DNA from: Symsagittifera roscoffensis
Taxonomy: Eukaryota > Xenacoelomorpha > Acoela > Convolutidae
Length of the DNA: 64,000 nucleotides
Direction of reading: 5' to 3'
NCBI RefSeq assembly: GCF_963678635.1
Contig: NC_087063.1
Span: 83,747,574-83,811,573 of the forward strand
Each line of letters starts with the position of its first letter. The stretch's first letter is position 1. Below are positions 46,632 to 58,505 of this stretch, in pieces. The translations under genes and the position numbers were made by a program. A model generated the notes under the pieces. It saw only the letters and a program-made list of their open reading frames with translations. It was not told the DNA's origin and did no database searches.

Positions 46632-46990
46632 CAGAGGCGGGTCTAGGATTTTCCAAAAACATCATTTCCAAAATGTTGTCCACTTTTTTCGGTGGACCAA
46701 ATTTTTTTTCCGAGCGCTCCCAGAACAGTATACAAACCCTATATCGCCAATGTAGGCAAATGTTTGAAAATTTTCCGCGCAGCAGGCAAAAATGCCGTTC
46801 CTAGGCAATTTTTAGGAACGTTATAAACAAAAGATTCCATAATTTCTTTGAAGGCTCCCCTTGAAAATGACTAAATTTTAACGACAAAGGCTCCTTTGAA
46901 TAATTTTAGGGTTGGTCAGCCAAAAACGGATGGTATGGGAAAATTTTAAAAAGGGGATCTTTTGAATGGTGAGGGTGGTTTTATCTCCAG
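46632..46990 (+). mobile_element. hAT-like MITE, one end missing
   Basis: Starts CAGAGGCGGGTCTAGG and has the family interior (TTTTAGGGTTGGTCAGCCAAAAACGG split by small changes). The far end is not clear. Confidence 0.65.
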
Positions 46991-47632
46991 TCCACTTTTG
47001 ACTTTTTAACTAGTCGTCTTTTTATATCATTCGAAAGACATTGTTGTTAACTCAAGCAAATACACCTGTGATCGTTTTTAACAAAAATATGGGGGTTTAA
47101 AGACAATCAGTAAGGCAAATTTGAGACATTTAACGAATTTTTTTTAAAACGAGTTCTACTCTCTAGACCCTAAGAGGCAGTCGGAACATTCAGGGCTTCG
47201 CTCTGTACGAGCAGTCTTGTTTCTTTACGCTATACCTTACTTCTAATAGAAGACAGGCTGAGTTGTCACAATTTCTTATGATGATATAGAAACTTTGAAT
47301 CTGTTAACTTTGAAATCGTATTAAACCTTTGGTTTTATTGAAAAAAAATGACACGTTCGTCAAAGAATATATACTTTGCTCAAAATTAAATTGTATTCAA
47401 ATTGTTTTTTTTCTTGAAACCAAAATTTTTTTGCGTAATGTTTAAAATCAGTCTGTGTCCCGATTAAAAAGGTATTCGCATCTAGCATTTCACTCGAAAA
47501 TCGTGCGACGTGATTTTGGAAATATCTTTTGTTTTAAAAAAAAGTCCAACGTTTTTTCACACTAGGTGTTCCGAATTTCTGCAGTCTCTGAATCTCCAAA
47601 CTTTAATTATTTTGTTTGTTTGTTTGTTTCAG

Positions 47633-47699
47633 TCTTGTGTAGATGAACGCTTGGATTTTTTGGACCAGAAAGTGAGCAATCAATCTCCATCAAACAGTA
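47633..47699 (+). CDS. Putative receptor gene, upstream extracellular exon (right copy)
   Basis: It has an excellent acceptor, a run of TTTG repeats ending TTTCAG, and an excellent donor AGTA|GTGAGT. It is 67 nt; only one frame is open (phase 0 in, phase 1 out). It encodes SCVDERLDFLDQKVSNQSPS plus two residues, with potential N-glycosylation sites. It joins in phase to the exon at 50940. Exons further 5' are not visible and may lie in or beyond the assembly gap at 45201-45400. Confidence 0.6.
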
Positions 47700-48761
47700 G
47701 TGAGTTCTTTTAGATTAAGTTTGAGGTTAGTTTTTGCATAAGAGCTTATTGGCATATAGAAAGTGATTGTTATTGAGTAGTTTTTCACCCTTTTCATGAC
47801 TTAAAATTAACTTCAAATTGACAGCTAAGGTATTGCACCCCGTCAACATATCCCTCGAACTGAAAACCGGCCAAACAGACAAACTAGACAAGTAATTTTT
47901 TGAAATTGTGTTTTTGGAATACTTTTCGATCAGATGATCATTCAGAAGACCTCTTCTGCTTAACTTGATAAAAACCGAGCTTGGCAAAACTTTATCAAGT
48001 AAACCAAAAGGAAGTCAGTGAGGAATTTTTGAATGAATTATTCGACTTTTAAGAAAAAAAATTATAAATTTATTCGCTGTATAATAATCATAATAATATT
48101 GTTTCCCGGTATTTTACAGAACAAAAATAGTAATAAGTTTCTTTCCTAGTATGTTTATTTACAATTAAACACTTATGAAGACGTCAAAATGTTTATATTG
48201 ACAACAATTATGCCAGTTTGATTAATTAGCTGTGTTTGATACTAATTTTTATTGAGCCTAAACAAGGACATAACTTATCAATTAATATCTCAAACTGGCG
48301 ATTAGTTCAACCCTTATTAATCCACATAGCACACGCCACTGGCTTAATCCAATGCTATTAAACAGCCCTGCATTTAAGAAGATCCAGTTATCCTGCTGGC
48401 ATGACAATTGTGTCATGCTTATTGATTCGATTACAAAATATACTTTCTCTCTAAGTTTTCTTATTCCGACTTCCGAAGAAAACAGAATATTTATTTTATG
48501 CTGTAGGAAGTTTTAGTCTGAATTATTGCAACAACCATACGTGTTGACGACAGTGGGGGGGGGGGGGAGGGAGGGGTGTAATCAACTTTGCCTTTGGCAC
48601 TATTAAACGCTAATTTTGCTGGGTAACTAGAGTATCCATTAGATGAAAATAAGCTCAAAAAGGTCCATCTCTACAAAGCATTTAAGTTGCAAATAACCCA
48701 TTAATTTCATTCTGATAGAAATCATCCGGATATATTGCCCAAAAAACACAAGTAATAACGT

Positions 48762-48970
48762 TTAAGTACGGTCGACGAGTACATTGCACATATCTTGATA
48801 GGGTCGAGCACATTGTTTTTGGTCGAGCACAGTCGAAAACTATCTTGCTTGGGTCGAGTACGGTCGAGCACATTTTGTTTGATCGAGAATGAACGAAACA
48901 TACCCACATTTGGTTGAGACGGTCGAGATATACCGAATTTTGGTCCAGGCGGTCAAAACATACAGTAAGC
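48762..48970 (+). repeat. Degenerate minisatellite around GGTCGAGCAC
   Basis: About eight interspersed copies of GGTCGAG with variable spacers such as ACATTGTTTTT and AGTCGAAAACTATCTTG. The rest of 46991-50939, apart from the exon at 47633, shows nothing recognisable. Confidence 0.7.
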
Positions 48971-50939
48971 AACTCGACCCCGGAATATATTAATGTTTTT
49001 TAAGTCCGTTTCCATTATTCCTTGTGGGAAGCGAACATAAATCTAAAACTAAAAACATAAGGTGGTTTAAAATCACAGAGCAATTTCATGGAATAACTTA
49101 AAAATCTAATTAATGAACATTACCTGTTCAGATTATAAATAGAAAACTGCTGTTGGAACAGTAAATGTTTTCATCGAAAACAATTGTGCAAAAATTATAA
49201 TTGGGCCTATTAAAAAGAATTACTAATTTTTTGTAGATTTTGCTCAAAACTTCATCGAAAATAATTTTTTAGTTATTTCGGAAAAAATTGCCTCCTGTGA
49301 TTTTCTAAAATTGCATTTGATCTCCTGAAAGGCTTTTTGAAAGACCAAAAACAATTAGTAAAAGTTCAAAAATAACATTCAGGCTAAAAATATGGACTTA
49401 AAATTTTCAACAGAAACTTGATTCTAGCTCAATTTCCTCGCAATACAAGTATTTCATTTAGAGGTAACTCAGTAAGGGGACGGATTTCAAAACTCCGATT
49501 TGAAAATTTATACGAAAATCATCCCCCCACACGCCATTTAAAGTACAAAAGGATGAATTTCGTTCCTTGTAACAAATCAATTATGGCACATAAGCTTTGT
49601 TGAACTAATTTGGGACGATTTATAAGACGGATTAAATCTCCGCTTACGCGTTATTACCGCGAATTATATCGCGCGTTAATTGTCCCAAATTGGTCAAAAC
49701 GGCCAAAACGGCAATCTTTGAACCCTCACAACTTTACGAAAATGATCACAGGTGAAATATCTTTTCAAATTCAAGCTCAGGATAACAATACCTTTTGATT
49801 GATATAAAAAAAATTTCCGTCAAAAATGGCTAGTTAAAAAGTCGAAATTTGTCTGAAGAAAAAAAAACCCACCCCGAGCACAAATATTCCGTTACTTTTG
49901 TATCGAAAGTCGGAACAATAATGCGTTTGATAACTGATATTATGAGAAACAACGATCAAGCTTTTCAAATTGGTTGTTTTGTATCAACTTTAATTTCTGC
50001 ACCAGTTTTTATATACCAACCAATGTCTCAATTTTACCCGTTTCACAGAAAAACTAATCGATGAATCAAAGAATTTGCGAAAAATACTATCAAACTTGAG
50101 ATTTTCTTTCAAATCTGGAGTTTATCCATCACTCAACCATAGCCTAATGAGAATCTTTGAAATGACTAAAAATACAAAATCTAAAAAACACGCTCGCTAC
50201 AGATTATGTTTTTAATTAAGTACCTGTAACTGTGGAAACAAGCTAAAATACAGAGCAGTTCAAAAAAAATAGAATCATAGAAACCAATCAGGGAATGTAG
50301 AATGTATCAAATCAAATAGTACTTGTAATGAAAATAATTCAAGTTAAAACTTGACTTTTTGATAAACAAACAGAAAAAGCTAATCGATAAAGCTTTTGCT
50401 TCAATTGCCAATTTGTTTTTCTTTTACATAAAAAAGATTTACATATTTATTAGGAGTAATGAAAGTTGTGAAGACTTTTGTATAGGTCTTGATGATTTTT
50501 TTTTAAAGGAAAAGATCTTAAAAGTCTATAATAACTACAGATGTGCATTCATACATGTTAATCGATTTATGAATTTACTTTGGTATATGTGCACTTTTTG
50601 AGTTCAATTGAAGTTCATCTGCTGAAATTTAAGTCAATAGCACTCTCCAAATATGAACGTGGAAATGGCGAAGAAAAAAATGAACAATTTTAGTTTCTAA
50701 AAAGGAATTTATTTTCTAGATTTCCAGCGGAACAAAAATTTTACCTGTCGATCCAGTTTTCTCAAGTTGGGTTTATTTAATAAAAAAAATGTTCCAATCA
50801 TCAATTTTTATAGAAATTCAAAAAGCTTAAAAGCATTTTTTTTCTTTGAAATTCGAAAAAACATTTTGGTATAGTTTAACTTAAAGTTAGATAAATTAGA
50901 GTTTGGTTTTGTAAAAATGCATATTTTTGTTGTGAGCAG

Positions 50940-51181
50940 GTTTACCTTGTTGGGTTGAAAAATTGATCGATTGTTCTCGAATGTGTGTGGTCACCTGTCC
51001 AACTGTGTCCAGACTACGCAATCTAATCAGCACCCCCCTCAGAAACACCTTCCCTCTCCCCCCTCCAACCCCCCTCAGCAGTCCCCACCCGAGTAGACGA
51101 AGACCATCACAATTCAAACGCAATTCCAGCACGACTACTGAAGCAACCATTGCTGCAATTGATAAACAAGTGCTAACAACG
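50940..51181 (+). CDS. Putative receptor gene, Cys/Pro-rich extracellular exon (right copy)
   Basis: The acceptor is TGTGAGCAG and the donor ACG|GTAAGA, which is strong. It is 242 nt, phase 1 in and phase 0 out. The peptide starts with a cysteine cluster (four Cys within SLPCWVEKLIDCSRMCVVTC), then a proline/serine-rich stretch (FPLPPPTPLSSPHPSRRRP), an N-glycosylation site (NSS) and a helical end. The frame also runs on through the donor to a TGA at 51251-51253, with AATAAA at 51261-51266. An unspliced short isoform lacking the membrane span is therefore possible. Composition contrasts sharply with the AT-rich surroundings. Confidence 0.65.
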
Positions 51182-51289
51182 GTAAGAAATTCGACAGCCA
51201 AGATTGATATGATTAGATCGTTTCAGAGCAAGTCGATTTTTCGTGATTTTTGATACCTAAAATAAATGCAAATTGACAAGTCTTTATAG

Positions 51290-51312
51290 GATTTGGTGAC
51301 TTTTGTGTGGGG
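51290..51312 (+). CDS. Putative receptor gene, 23-nt microexon (tentative)
   Basis: An acceptor TCTTTATAG and donor GGG|GTAATT enclose 23 nt encoding DLVTFVW plus two bases. Its phases (0 in, 2 out) are exactly what is needed to link the exon ending at 51181 to the exon starting at 53089. Those two exons cannot be joined directly. Because it is so short, chance is a real possibility. Confidence 0.35.
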
Positions 51313-52020
51313 GTAATTCTCCCTCCAATTGGTATATAAATTTTTTGGTTCATTGTTGGTTTTTAATTCGTATGTTTTAATATGGATGTTTTTGGTGCTT
51401 CATGTGTACATGAAGCTCTTGGCGCAATTTTTTTTTAAATCAGATGCGAGTGATTGCATCAATACAGCATCAAAACTAAAGCTTTCATGATGGGATGGCA
51501 TGAAAAGACCAAATTGAAAATTAATACCTCAAAATTTTTTTTTTCTATTTCTGTAAAGTTTTTTAATTACTAGTTGAAATAGTCGCTGGTGGTGCATAAG
51601 TCATTTTTTATTGCGTATTTTTCGCAGTATTTCCAATGTAGCTTTCGATATTTTCATTTCACGTGTGATCAAAAAAAAATACTTGCAAAATTTATATAAA
51701 TTGGGTGATTCTGAGGCTGGAATTCATCATGGATATATTAATTAAAGATTTATTAGTGACTCCAGAAAGTGTTTTGTGCTTTAGACGACAGCTGTTCCTT
51801 CTTCCAAGAACGACTACGTGTGAGTTAATTATGATGATCTAAATGAAGAACAGAGGACTCAATTTGTATTCCGAGGATGAGTTTGAGTTATTGAGAACAA
51901 TAAATTGTTTCCAAGTGAAATCATGATACTAAATGATGTAACCAATTGTAGTTCTTTCACAACATTTACCATAATGGAGTGCTATAAATATGAGGGCTAG
52001 CAATTACAAAACCTTCAGAT

Positions 52021-52400
52021 CAGTAGCGGATAAAGAGAGAGACGGGGGGGGGGAAGGGGGGGGGGGGGTGTTGGACGCCGCACTACCTCAGGGATTCGAC
52101 CCCCTGATTACCCAAAGGGTCCCCCTTTGGTACTATTTTAATAGCTCTATTTTTGGCTCTGATCCAAAAACTTTTCTAAAGCGGCATTTGGCGCCAATAT
52201 ATACTATTTTTCAAAACTCAATTTTTTGGTTATAACTGTCCAAAAAGTGCCTAAAAACGCTTTTTTGGCTTGTTTTTTGCCTGTGGCAAAAAATATAACC
52301 AAAATAGAATTTTTTTAGTGATTTTTGAGAGCTCGGAAAATCAATTTGGGCGACCTAAAACAAAATTTGCCTCCTCCAGAAAATCCTAGATCTGTCCGTG
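52021..52400 (-). mobile_element. hAT-like MITE, right arm
   Basis: Counterpart of 44440-44811 with the same perfect target duplication cttcagat (52013-52020 and 52401-52408). Confidence 0.9.
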
Positions 52401-52472
52401 CTTCAGATAAGAAGCTTCATTAGAGTTGAGGCATAACTAATCAGTGGATGTTGTCAGTTGGAATTAGGGGAC

Positions 52473-52686
52473 TGATAAAATGTTTCTTTGTTACAGCTAA
52501 CTCTACTTAGTTACAGATAAAATGTGTTTAAAAAAAGAATTAATCTCAAAGTTAAAACATTAAAAAGTGAGAGAGCATTCTCTCCGACGGAGAGAATGAA
52601 CATAACAAGGTCAAATCTAAACTAACCAGTTAAAGTAATTTAAGATTAATTAAATGAATAAGAACATAACGATATGATTCACAACA
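52473..52686 (+). mobile_element. Gypsy-related solo LTR, right arm
   Basis: Counterpart of 44154-44367 with flanks GGGAC on both sides (52468-52472 and 52687-52691). Confidence 0.9.
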
Positions 52687-53088
52687 GGGACAAAGGAAAA
52701 GCAAATATGACCCCATCCCACCCCCCCCCCCTATCCCCCATCTCACCGTCATCAATTTTTTTTGTATGAAGTGCAGTTTTGACCAAAAACTACGAGAGTT
52801 TTTTCTAAAATAGCTTTGTCAATACCTATATTTGACATTTTATCAAAAACTTCCCATAAGAGCTAAAACTGCATTTTGGCAAACTTTATCAATTTTGTCG
52901 TTGGCGCAGATGTTTTTAAAAAACTAGGATCATATGAAGTCCCCCCCCGCCCCTCCATCGCAAAAGCTTAAATCAGACTGCACCACAATGGTGATTATCA
53001 AAACTAATTTAAAATAGTGCTGCCGTGGTTTCTATTGAAGATGAAGCCTTCGTCTATTCTTTGCGAACTTATCACAGTTAGTTTTCAG

Positions 53089-53259
53089 TTATGGAATAAA
53101 GTGGACTCGCAGTGGACACCAACTGTCCACAGTTGACATGAATGAGGGGGGTGTGATGGTAGGCGAGAAGAAGATGCCACCCGCTACTATTTCCCTGAAG
53201 GGTGGGGACTCAAATGTGTCCATCGATTTCTCAATTGCGCAAGACATTATCTTCACCAA
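53089..53259 (+). CDS. Putative receptor gene, membrane-proximal extracellular exon (right arm)
   Basis: Inverted counterpart of 43570-43740, with the same splice sites, phases and peptide. The in-frame stop at 53276-53278 lies beyond the proposed donor at 53260. The exon is flanked by a hAT MITE on its 3' side and, further on, by the BEL/Pao element at 54817-63831. The transmembrane exon expected next would lie just past the end of the window. Confidence 0.62.
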
Positions 53260-53363
53260 GTTAGTCAAAAGTTTTTGATTTTGCCACTCAACCATGGTAA
53301 CTTCAATTTTTTCGTTTAATTACCGCTTGTGAAAAAAGCAGCAATATTGTTTTGCTTTCAACC

Positions 53364-53726
53364 TGTTATAAAGCGGACGCCCCCCCCCCTCAGGAATTCG
53401 ACCCCCTGCCGACCCAAAGGGTCCCCCTTTGGTACTTTTTAAGAAATCCATTTTTGGCCGACCGACCCTAAAATTTTTCTAATATACTAATTTTGAGGGG
53501 GGAGCGCGAGCCGAAAAAACGCGACTTTTTGGTTAAAATTTTCCAAAAAGTGGACTTTTTTCCAAAATTTTGTCTGCGGCGCTGAAAATTTGGCCAAAAC
53601 AGGGTCTAAAACGTGCTCAGGGAGAGCTCGAAAAATCATTTCGGTCTACCTAAAAAAAGTTGACAAAATTTTCGAAAATTTTTTGAAAATCTGCCCTCCC
53701 TCGAGAAAATCCTAGATCCGCCCCTG
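53364..53726 (-). mobile_element. hAT-like MITE, right arm
   Basis: Counterpart of 43102-43463; ends CCTAGATCCGCCCCTG. Confidence 0.75.
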
Positions 53727-54816
53727 ATTCAAGTCAAAATTGCCCGAGAGTTTTTTTGGGTTCTGAAAACAAAAACCTTATAAATAAAACCAGGAGCTTA
53801 AATTTTTGAACCAAACTACGCATCGAAAGGCTAAGAATCTTACATACCCCTTAAATTACGTTTTCTCGGCATAGAAAGAAAATGTAAAAATCAACAATAC
53901 AATTCTCTCCGCATGGAATATGCAACTGATTGAATGATCAACTACACACTTAAGACGAGTAAAACTTGAGCAAAACGAGCGTTTTTATGATGTTCAGTTG
54001 ACTTCAGAGGAAAACAGTGAGAAAAAACTTGGTTAGAATTCTTGCAGATTCTATATGGTGCAATTAATTGTGCGAATTTTGGCCCCAACAATTATACCCA
54101 AACCGGATATTTAGCAAGTTAGCATTGTTTGATAATTTGAAAATAAGGCCAAAACCAACGGTTCAATTGATGAAATAATTACATCAAAGTCAGCTGTATT
54201 TTTTAGTATATGATGTACCAATTTGTTATTTAAGAACATTTTACAAAGCTTTGCTCGAACCTCTTTGAAAAAACTTTTATAAGTTATCAAACGTTTTTGG
54301 AGATTATACCCTTCTTCAATTTTAAAGGGTTGATACAGTTTCTTCAATGATAGAAGAGGTGTTTTTATCATATTTTTTAGTTGTTTAGAAGAGCCAAAAT
54401 GATTTTTTTGAGAAAGGGGTTGGACCCAGATTTTGAAAAAAAAATAAATGGCGCTATAGTAATTCTGGTCGAAGTCTAAACAATTTTTGTTTTTCCTCGT
54501 TTTTTTTGTCAAGATAAATAGATATTACGCGTTTGAAATTTCAGCTTTTTTGTTTCATTAGGATAAATTAGATCAGTGAATGTATAAGCCAAGCGCTCAA
54601 AATATGAAAAAAATGAAATGATTGCAAAGGCAACAATTAAAAACAATCGATTAATTGCAATTCATTTCTTGTTGACTTAAACTATTAGTAGTTTTAGTTT
54701 TTCTCGTATCTTGTAATTTTTTGTGCACAAAAGTTTTTTGAATGGTGGCGGAGCAGTTTTGCAAAACAATTTTCCAAACTTCAATCAGCTTTTGTTTTGG
54801 ATGAGTAAATGAAAAT

Positions 54817-55289
54817 TGTTGCAGCGCAAATATAAAACAAGAGTATAAATGCATATAAAGTTAAACCAAAATGTAAATGCAAGTAGGGACAGTAGCCGAG
54901 CGTATACATGGTGCTTCCCGGCGGGTTCGGGGCCGGTTCGAATCCCGCCTAGGTCATTTCCTTTCTAGAACTCGAATATGCACCGAATTTGTTGGGATGC
55001 TCCGTAACCAGGTTCGATCCCCCCAAAAACCTAATTAACCGTCTTTTCGCTCCAATTTGGTTCAGCCTTGATTAAGGCTGACCTTTAAAAAGAGCAATTT
55101 GTCTCAAGGGCAAATACTGGCCATTTTTGCAGCTTGCTTTGAGTTATGCAGTTTTGTGTGGCCGATGTTACCGATGTTAACAATAAAAAAGCTTGTTAAA
55201 AATATCGTTATTTTCCCGATAAAAGACTCGTTATAAATCAAGTGTTTGAAAACAGATTTTATCACGAAGTGTGGAGATTGACGCGCACA
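54817..55289 (+). repeat. BEL/Pao 5' LTR, right copy
   Basis: 473 bp, TGTTGC...GCACA. tRNA-like segment near 54886-54954: A-box-like TAGCCGAGCGT (54893-54903) and B box GGTTCGAATCC (54935-54945). Confidence 0.9.
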
Positions 55290-55310
55290 TTTTGGCGCCC
55301 CACAAGGGAC

Positions 55311-56848
55311 ATTAGTGGTTTCTTGTTCGATTTAAAGAATTATAGTCTGTGTTAATGGCTGATTCTGTTCAGAAAATTTCCGACATTTTCTGATTCATCT
55401 TCGATTTGTTTGCTGTTATTTTGCCGATAAAATTTCAGTAAACTGAAACTTTTGGGACCTTTTTCTTGACTACCGAAAACCGATCTACTCTAACATAGCT
55501 CTACTCTAAAACCGAAACCGCAACCGAGTAGAAAACGCACGATACAGCTCCTAGCGCTACGGCTTCTTCCTATAGAACGGATGTGCGCCACTACGTTACC
55601 TTCTTGTGGATTACCTCTTGAACTAAGGACAGCCGCCCCCGTCTCATAATAATCCCGAAAGGGCCAAACGGAGGCCTGTTCATGTGTCGCGTTTTGAGGA
55701 GCTGCTCTGGTGTCGGATCTTAGAGGTCTGCTCAGGCGTCGTGTCAATCGCAGAGGCCTTTATACAGGTGTCGTGTTTTGTCTTCAGAGACGAAAGAGCA
55801 GACAGACGAAAGAGCGGACTGGCGGAAGAGAGAGAGGCCTGTTCAGGTGTCCTGATTGTTGACTTTTGGTCAAAGTGGAGCTGTGTTTTTCTCGAAACCC
55901 GAAGTTTTGGATTTTTTCCCCGGTGTCGTCAATCTCCAAAACTGTCAAAAACTGTCAAAAACTGTAAAACTCATCTAATTTTTATAAACTTTTTTGTGCA
56001 ATAAAATTACATACGGTGTCTTATTGTGTATCCCAACTCAAAGCAAGCTGCGAGTGGTAATTTTCCCGATACCACAAATTTTTGGGTAATTTTGAACAGA
56101 TTGGAAATCCGTGAAATCGGATCATAGACCAGAGGTACTAGACTAGTTTTTTGGATTGGTTTATGACTCGAACCTGCTGACCAAAATTTTCCGAAAAAAT
56201 TTTGGGAAAAAAGAAAAATATTTTCGAAAATTCCTCAAAACGTCCCCATAATTCTGCGAAACTGTGCTGTAACTTGACACCAACCTTATGGTAAGTGGTC
56301 TGGTAGCGAAATATTAGGCAAATTAAGTTGAGTTTTTTCATCCTCAGTTTTTTTCCGCGTGTGTTGTTGGAAATTAACCAATTTGCCTGATCCCCCACCC
56401 ACATTGGTGAAACTGAAAGCCAGTTCGCTTCAAGTAAATATAAGCCGTTTCAGCCCGTCCGATAATTGACTTCGTTGCGCGACACTAATGTTAAGTGGTC
56501 AGGTATGGTCATATAAAGTGAGTTAAGTTGAATTCTTTCATCCTCAGGTTAACTCCGTGTGCGTTGTTGGAGTTCAACCGACCTACTTAATTCCCCCCCG
56601 TTGGTACTTAAGCGTAACGTAGCCGTCGCATAGGTCTCTTAAGTATATGGTATTCATTCTAGGAGCTAGTTCTCTAGACCACGCGCTCCGTATACTATCC
56701 GCGCCGTCTCAAAAGCGCGTGAAAGAGACTTGTTTCACAAAGCCCGGCTTAAGCTTTAACTTTAACGCCAGGTAAAAGTATTTTGTGGATTTACTTGGGT
56801 GAAAATAAAGTATTTACTGAGAGTCGTGTATTTCTGAAATTATTAAGC
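55311..56848 (+). other. BEL/Pao 5' leader, right copy
   Basis: Counterpart of the left leader, including the CGACACCTGAACAGGCCTC-type repeats on the opposite strand near 55672-55850. Confidence 0.6.
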
Positions 56849-58505
56849 ATGGAAGTTAAATTTCAGAAGAAAATTAAGAAGTTGTTTGAGAAACGTAGCA
56901 ACCTCGAAAACGAACTTTATAAATGCCACGAAATAATTTTAGAATACATAGAGAGTCAGAGTCGTTGCTCAAAAATTGATACTTATATTGAAAAATGTAG
57001 GAACTATATAGAACAAGCGGTCGAGATAAATACTGAGTTGATTGATATGGCTGCAAAAAGTGCCAATCCCGACGAATTGATACCGGCACAGGATATGTGG
57101 CTTCATAAGTTGACTCAAAGCAACGATAAAGTTCTGCAGGAAGCTATCACATATAAAACAAGTTTTGAGGTAGAAACAGAGCCGGACAAAATTGATAGCA
57201 GCTCAAAAGTTTCTCATCATTCTGAAAAAAGTGAAAAAACCCGGTCGCATAAAACAGATACCCGCTCTAAGTAGTCGCATCGAAGCAGCCGACATCAGCA
57301 ATCGGGTTCTCAGAAATCTAATTATAGCGCCGCTCCGTCGAAAAAACTCTCTGAGAAAAAGCGCGATTTAATGATTTTAAAGAGACAACAAGAGGAACTT
57401 GAGAGGCAGGCAAAGGTATCATTAAGAGTGAAAGAACAACAAAGCCGTTTAGAGTTGGAACAATTGGCTGAAGAACACAGGAAAAAACTGGCAGAAATTG
57501 AGTTGAAAGGGCTTGAGTTAGAAGATGAGTTGTCGGAAATCAGCGAGAATGCTGAGGAAAGTGGTTTAACTCGAATCTCTCCACAACTAACAATAGACGA
57601 AAAGGATCGTCACTGGGTCGAGTCTGTCGACCACAATCAGCCTGATGCTGTTGTAGTTCCCAATCAAGAGCAGCACGTTTGTTCAACAGCTCCTGAGGCA
57701 CTTTATCTTGCATCAACAAATTACTTGGTCTCATCAAGTTTTACAGGAGTGAATAATGGCCAGGCAGCTTCTAGTGATCCGGGATTGTATTACAGTAACC
57801 ACATTCACGGACAACAACATAATTTGTCGAGTTTGGTCCAATCGCAGGTTTCCGTTAACAATCCAGCAGGGTTACAGCAGGTCATTCAACCTGTTTCTAA
57901 TAATTTGCCTCAGCAAGCTTTTCTGTCCACTCATCCGGTGCTAGGCAATCCAAACACAGGGTCAGTAGTCCCGGTAACTTCTGAAAATTTTTTTTGCTAC
58001 GACAACATCTGCAGAAGTTCCTTCTGGTGTAGCACCGTTCGTTCCTGCATCAACAGCAGTTAATCAGGTTTCTTTAAGTCATCACACTGCAGGATCAGTA
58101 GTAGCTGGCTACCAAGCACCTGTAGCCCCATCACAACAACATATGGGTATTGACGTTAGTAGTTATAACTTTTCAAGTGACCACTACAATCCTTATAGTA
58201 ATTTGTGGAGACCAGCTGTTGCTGCCCCTTCAATGTCAACTCAACAGCACTACGTTCCTTCGACAACTGTTTTTTCCGCAGTAACTCCGATTGTTCCTAC
58301 GAATAATTTTGTTCCTTATACAAGTGGAGGGACTGTGTTCTTTGCGCAGCCTGAAAATTTTTCACATGCTAATGAACCGTTCGTTCCTGATTATCACGGT
58401 AACTCTTCGAGTTACACAGAGCCAACTCCCGGTGATTCACCTGGTGCAGACGTCGAGCGTCCACTTTCGACACGAGAGTTGGTTAATATACTCATGCACA
58501 GCTGA
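56849..58505 (+). pseudogene. gag: BEL/Pao gag, right copy
   Basis: Same protein as the left gag but broken: TAG at 57272-57274, a frameshift in a T run near 57987-57995, and a TGA at 58503-58505. Coiled-coil region 57371-57570. Confidence 0.85.

Noticed and set aside
48682-48972. 96-codon minus-strand ORF
   Set aside because: Entirely made of the GGTCGAG minisatellite.
49606-49692. Short hairpin with AATTTGGGAC-like ends
   Set aside because: The complementary ends are only about ten bases and no target duplication is visible, so this could be chance.
54886-54954. A functional tRNA gene in the BEL/Pao LTR
   Set aside because: The B box is good, but the acceptor and T stems do not pair well and no anticodon arm can be formed; it is at best tRNA-derived.
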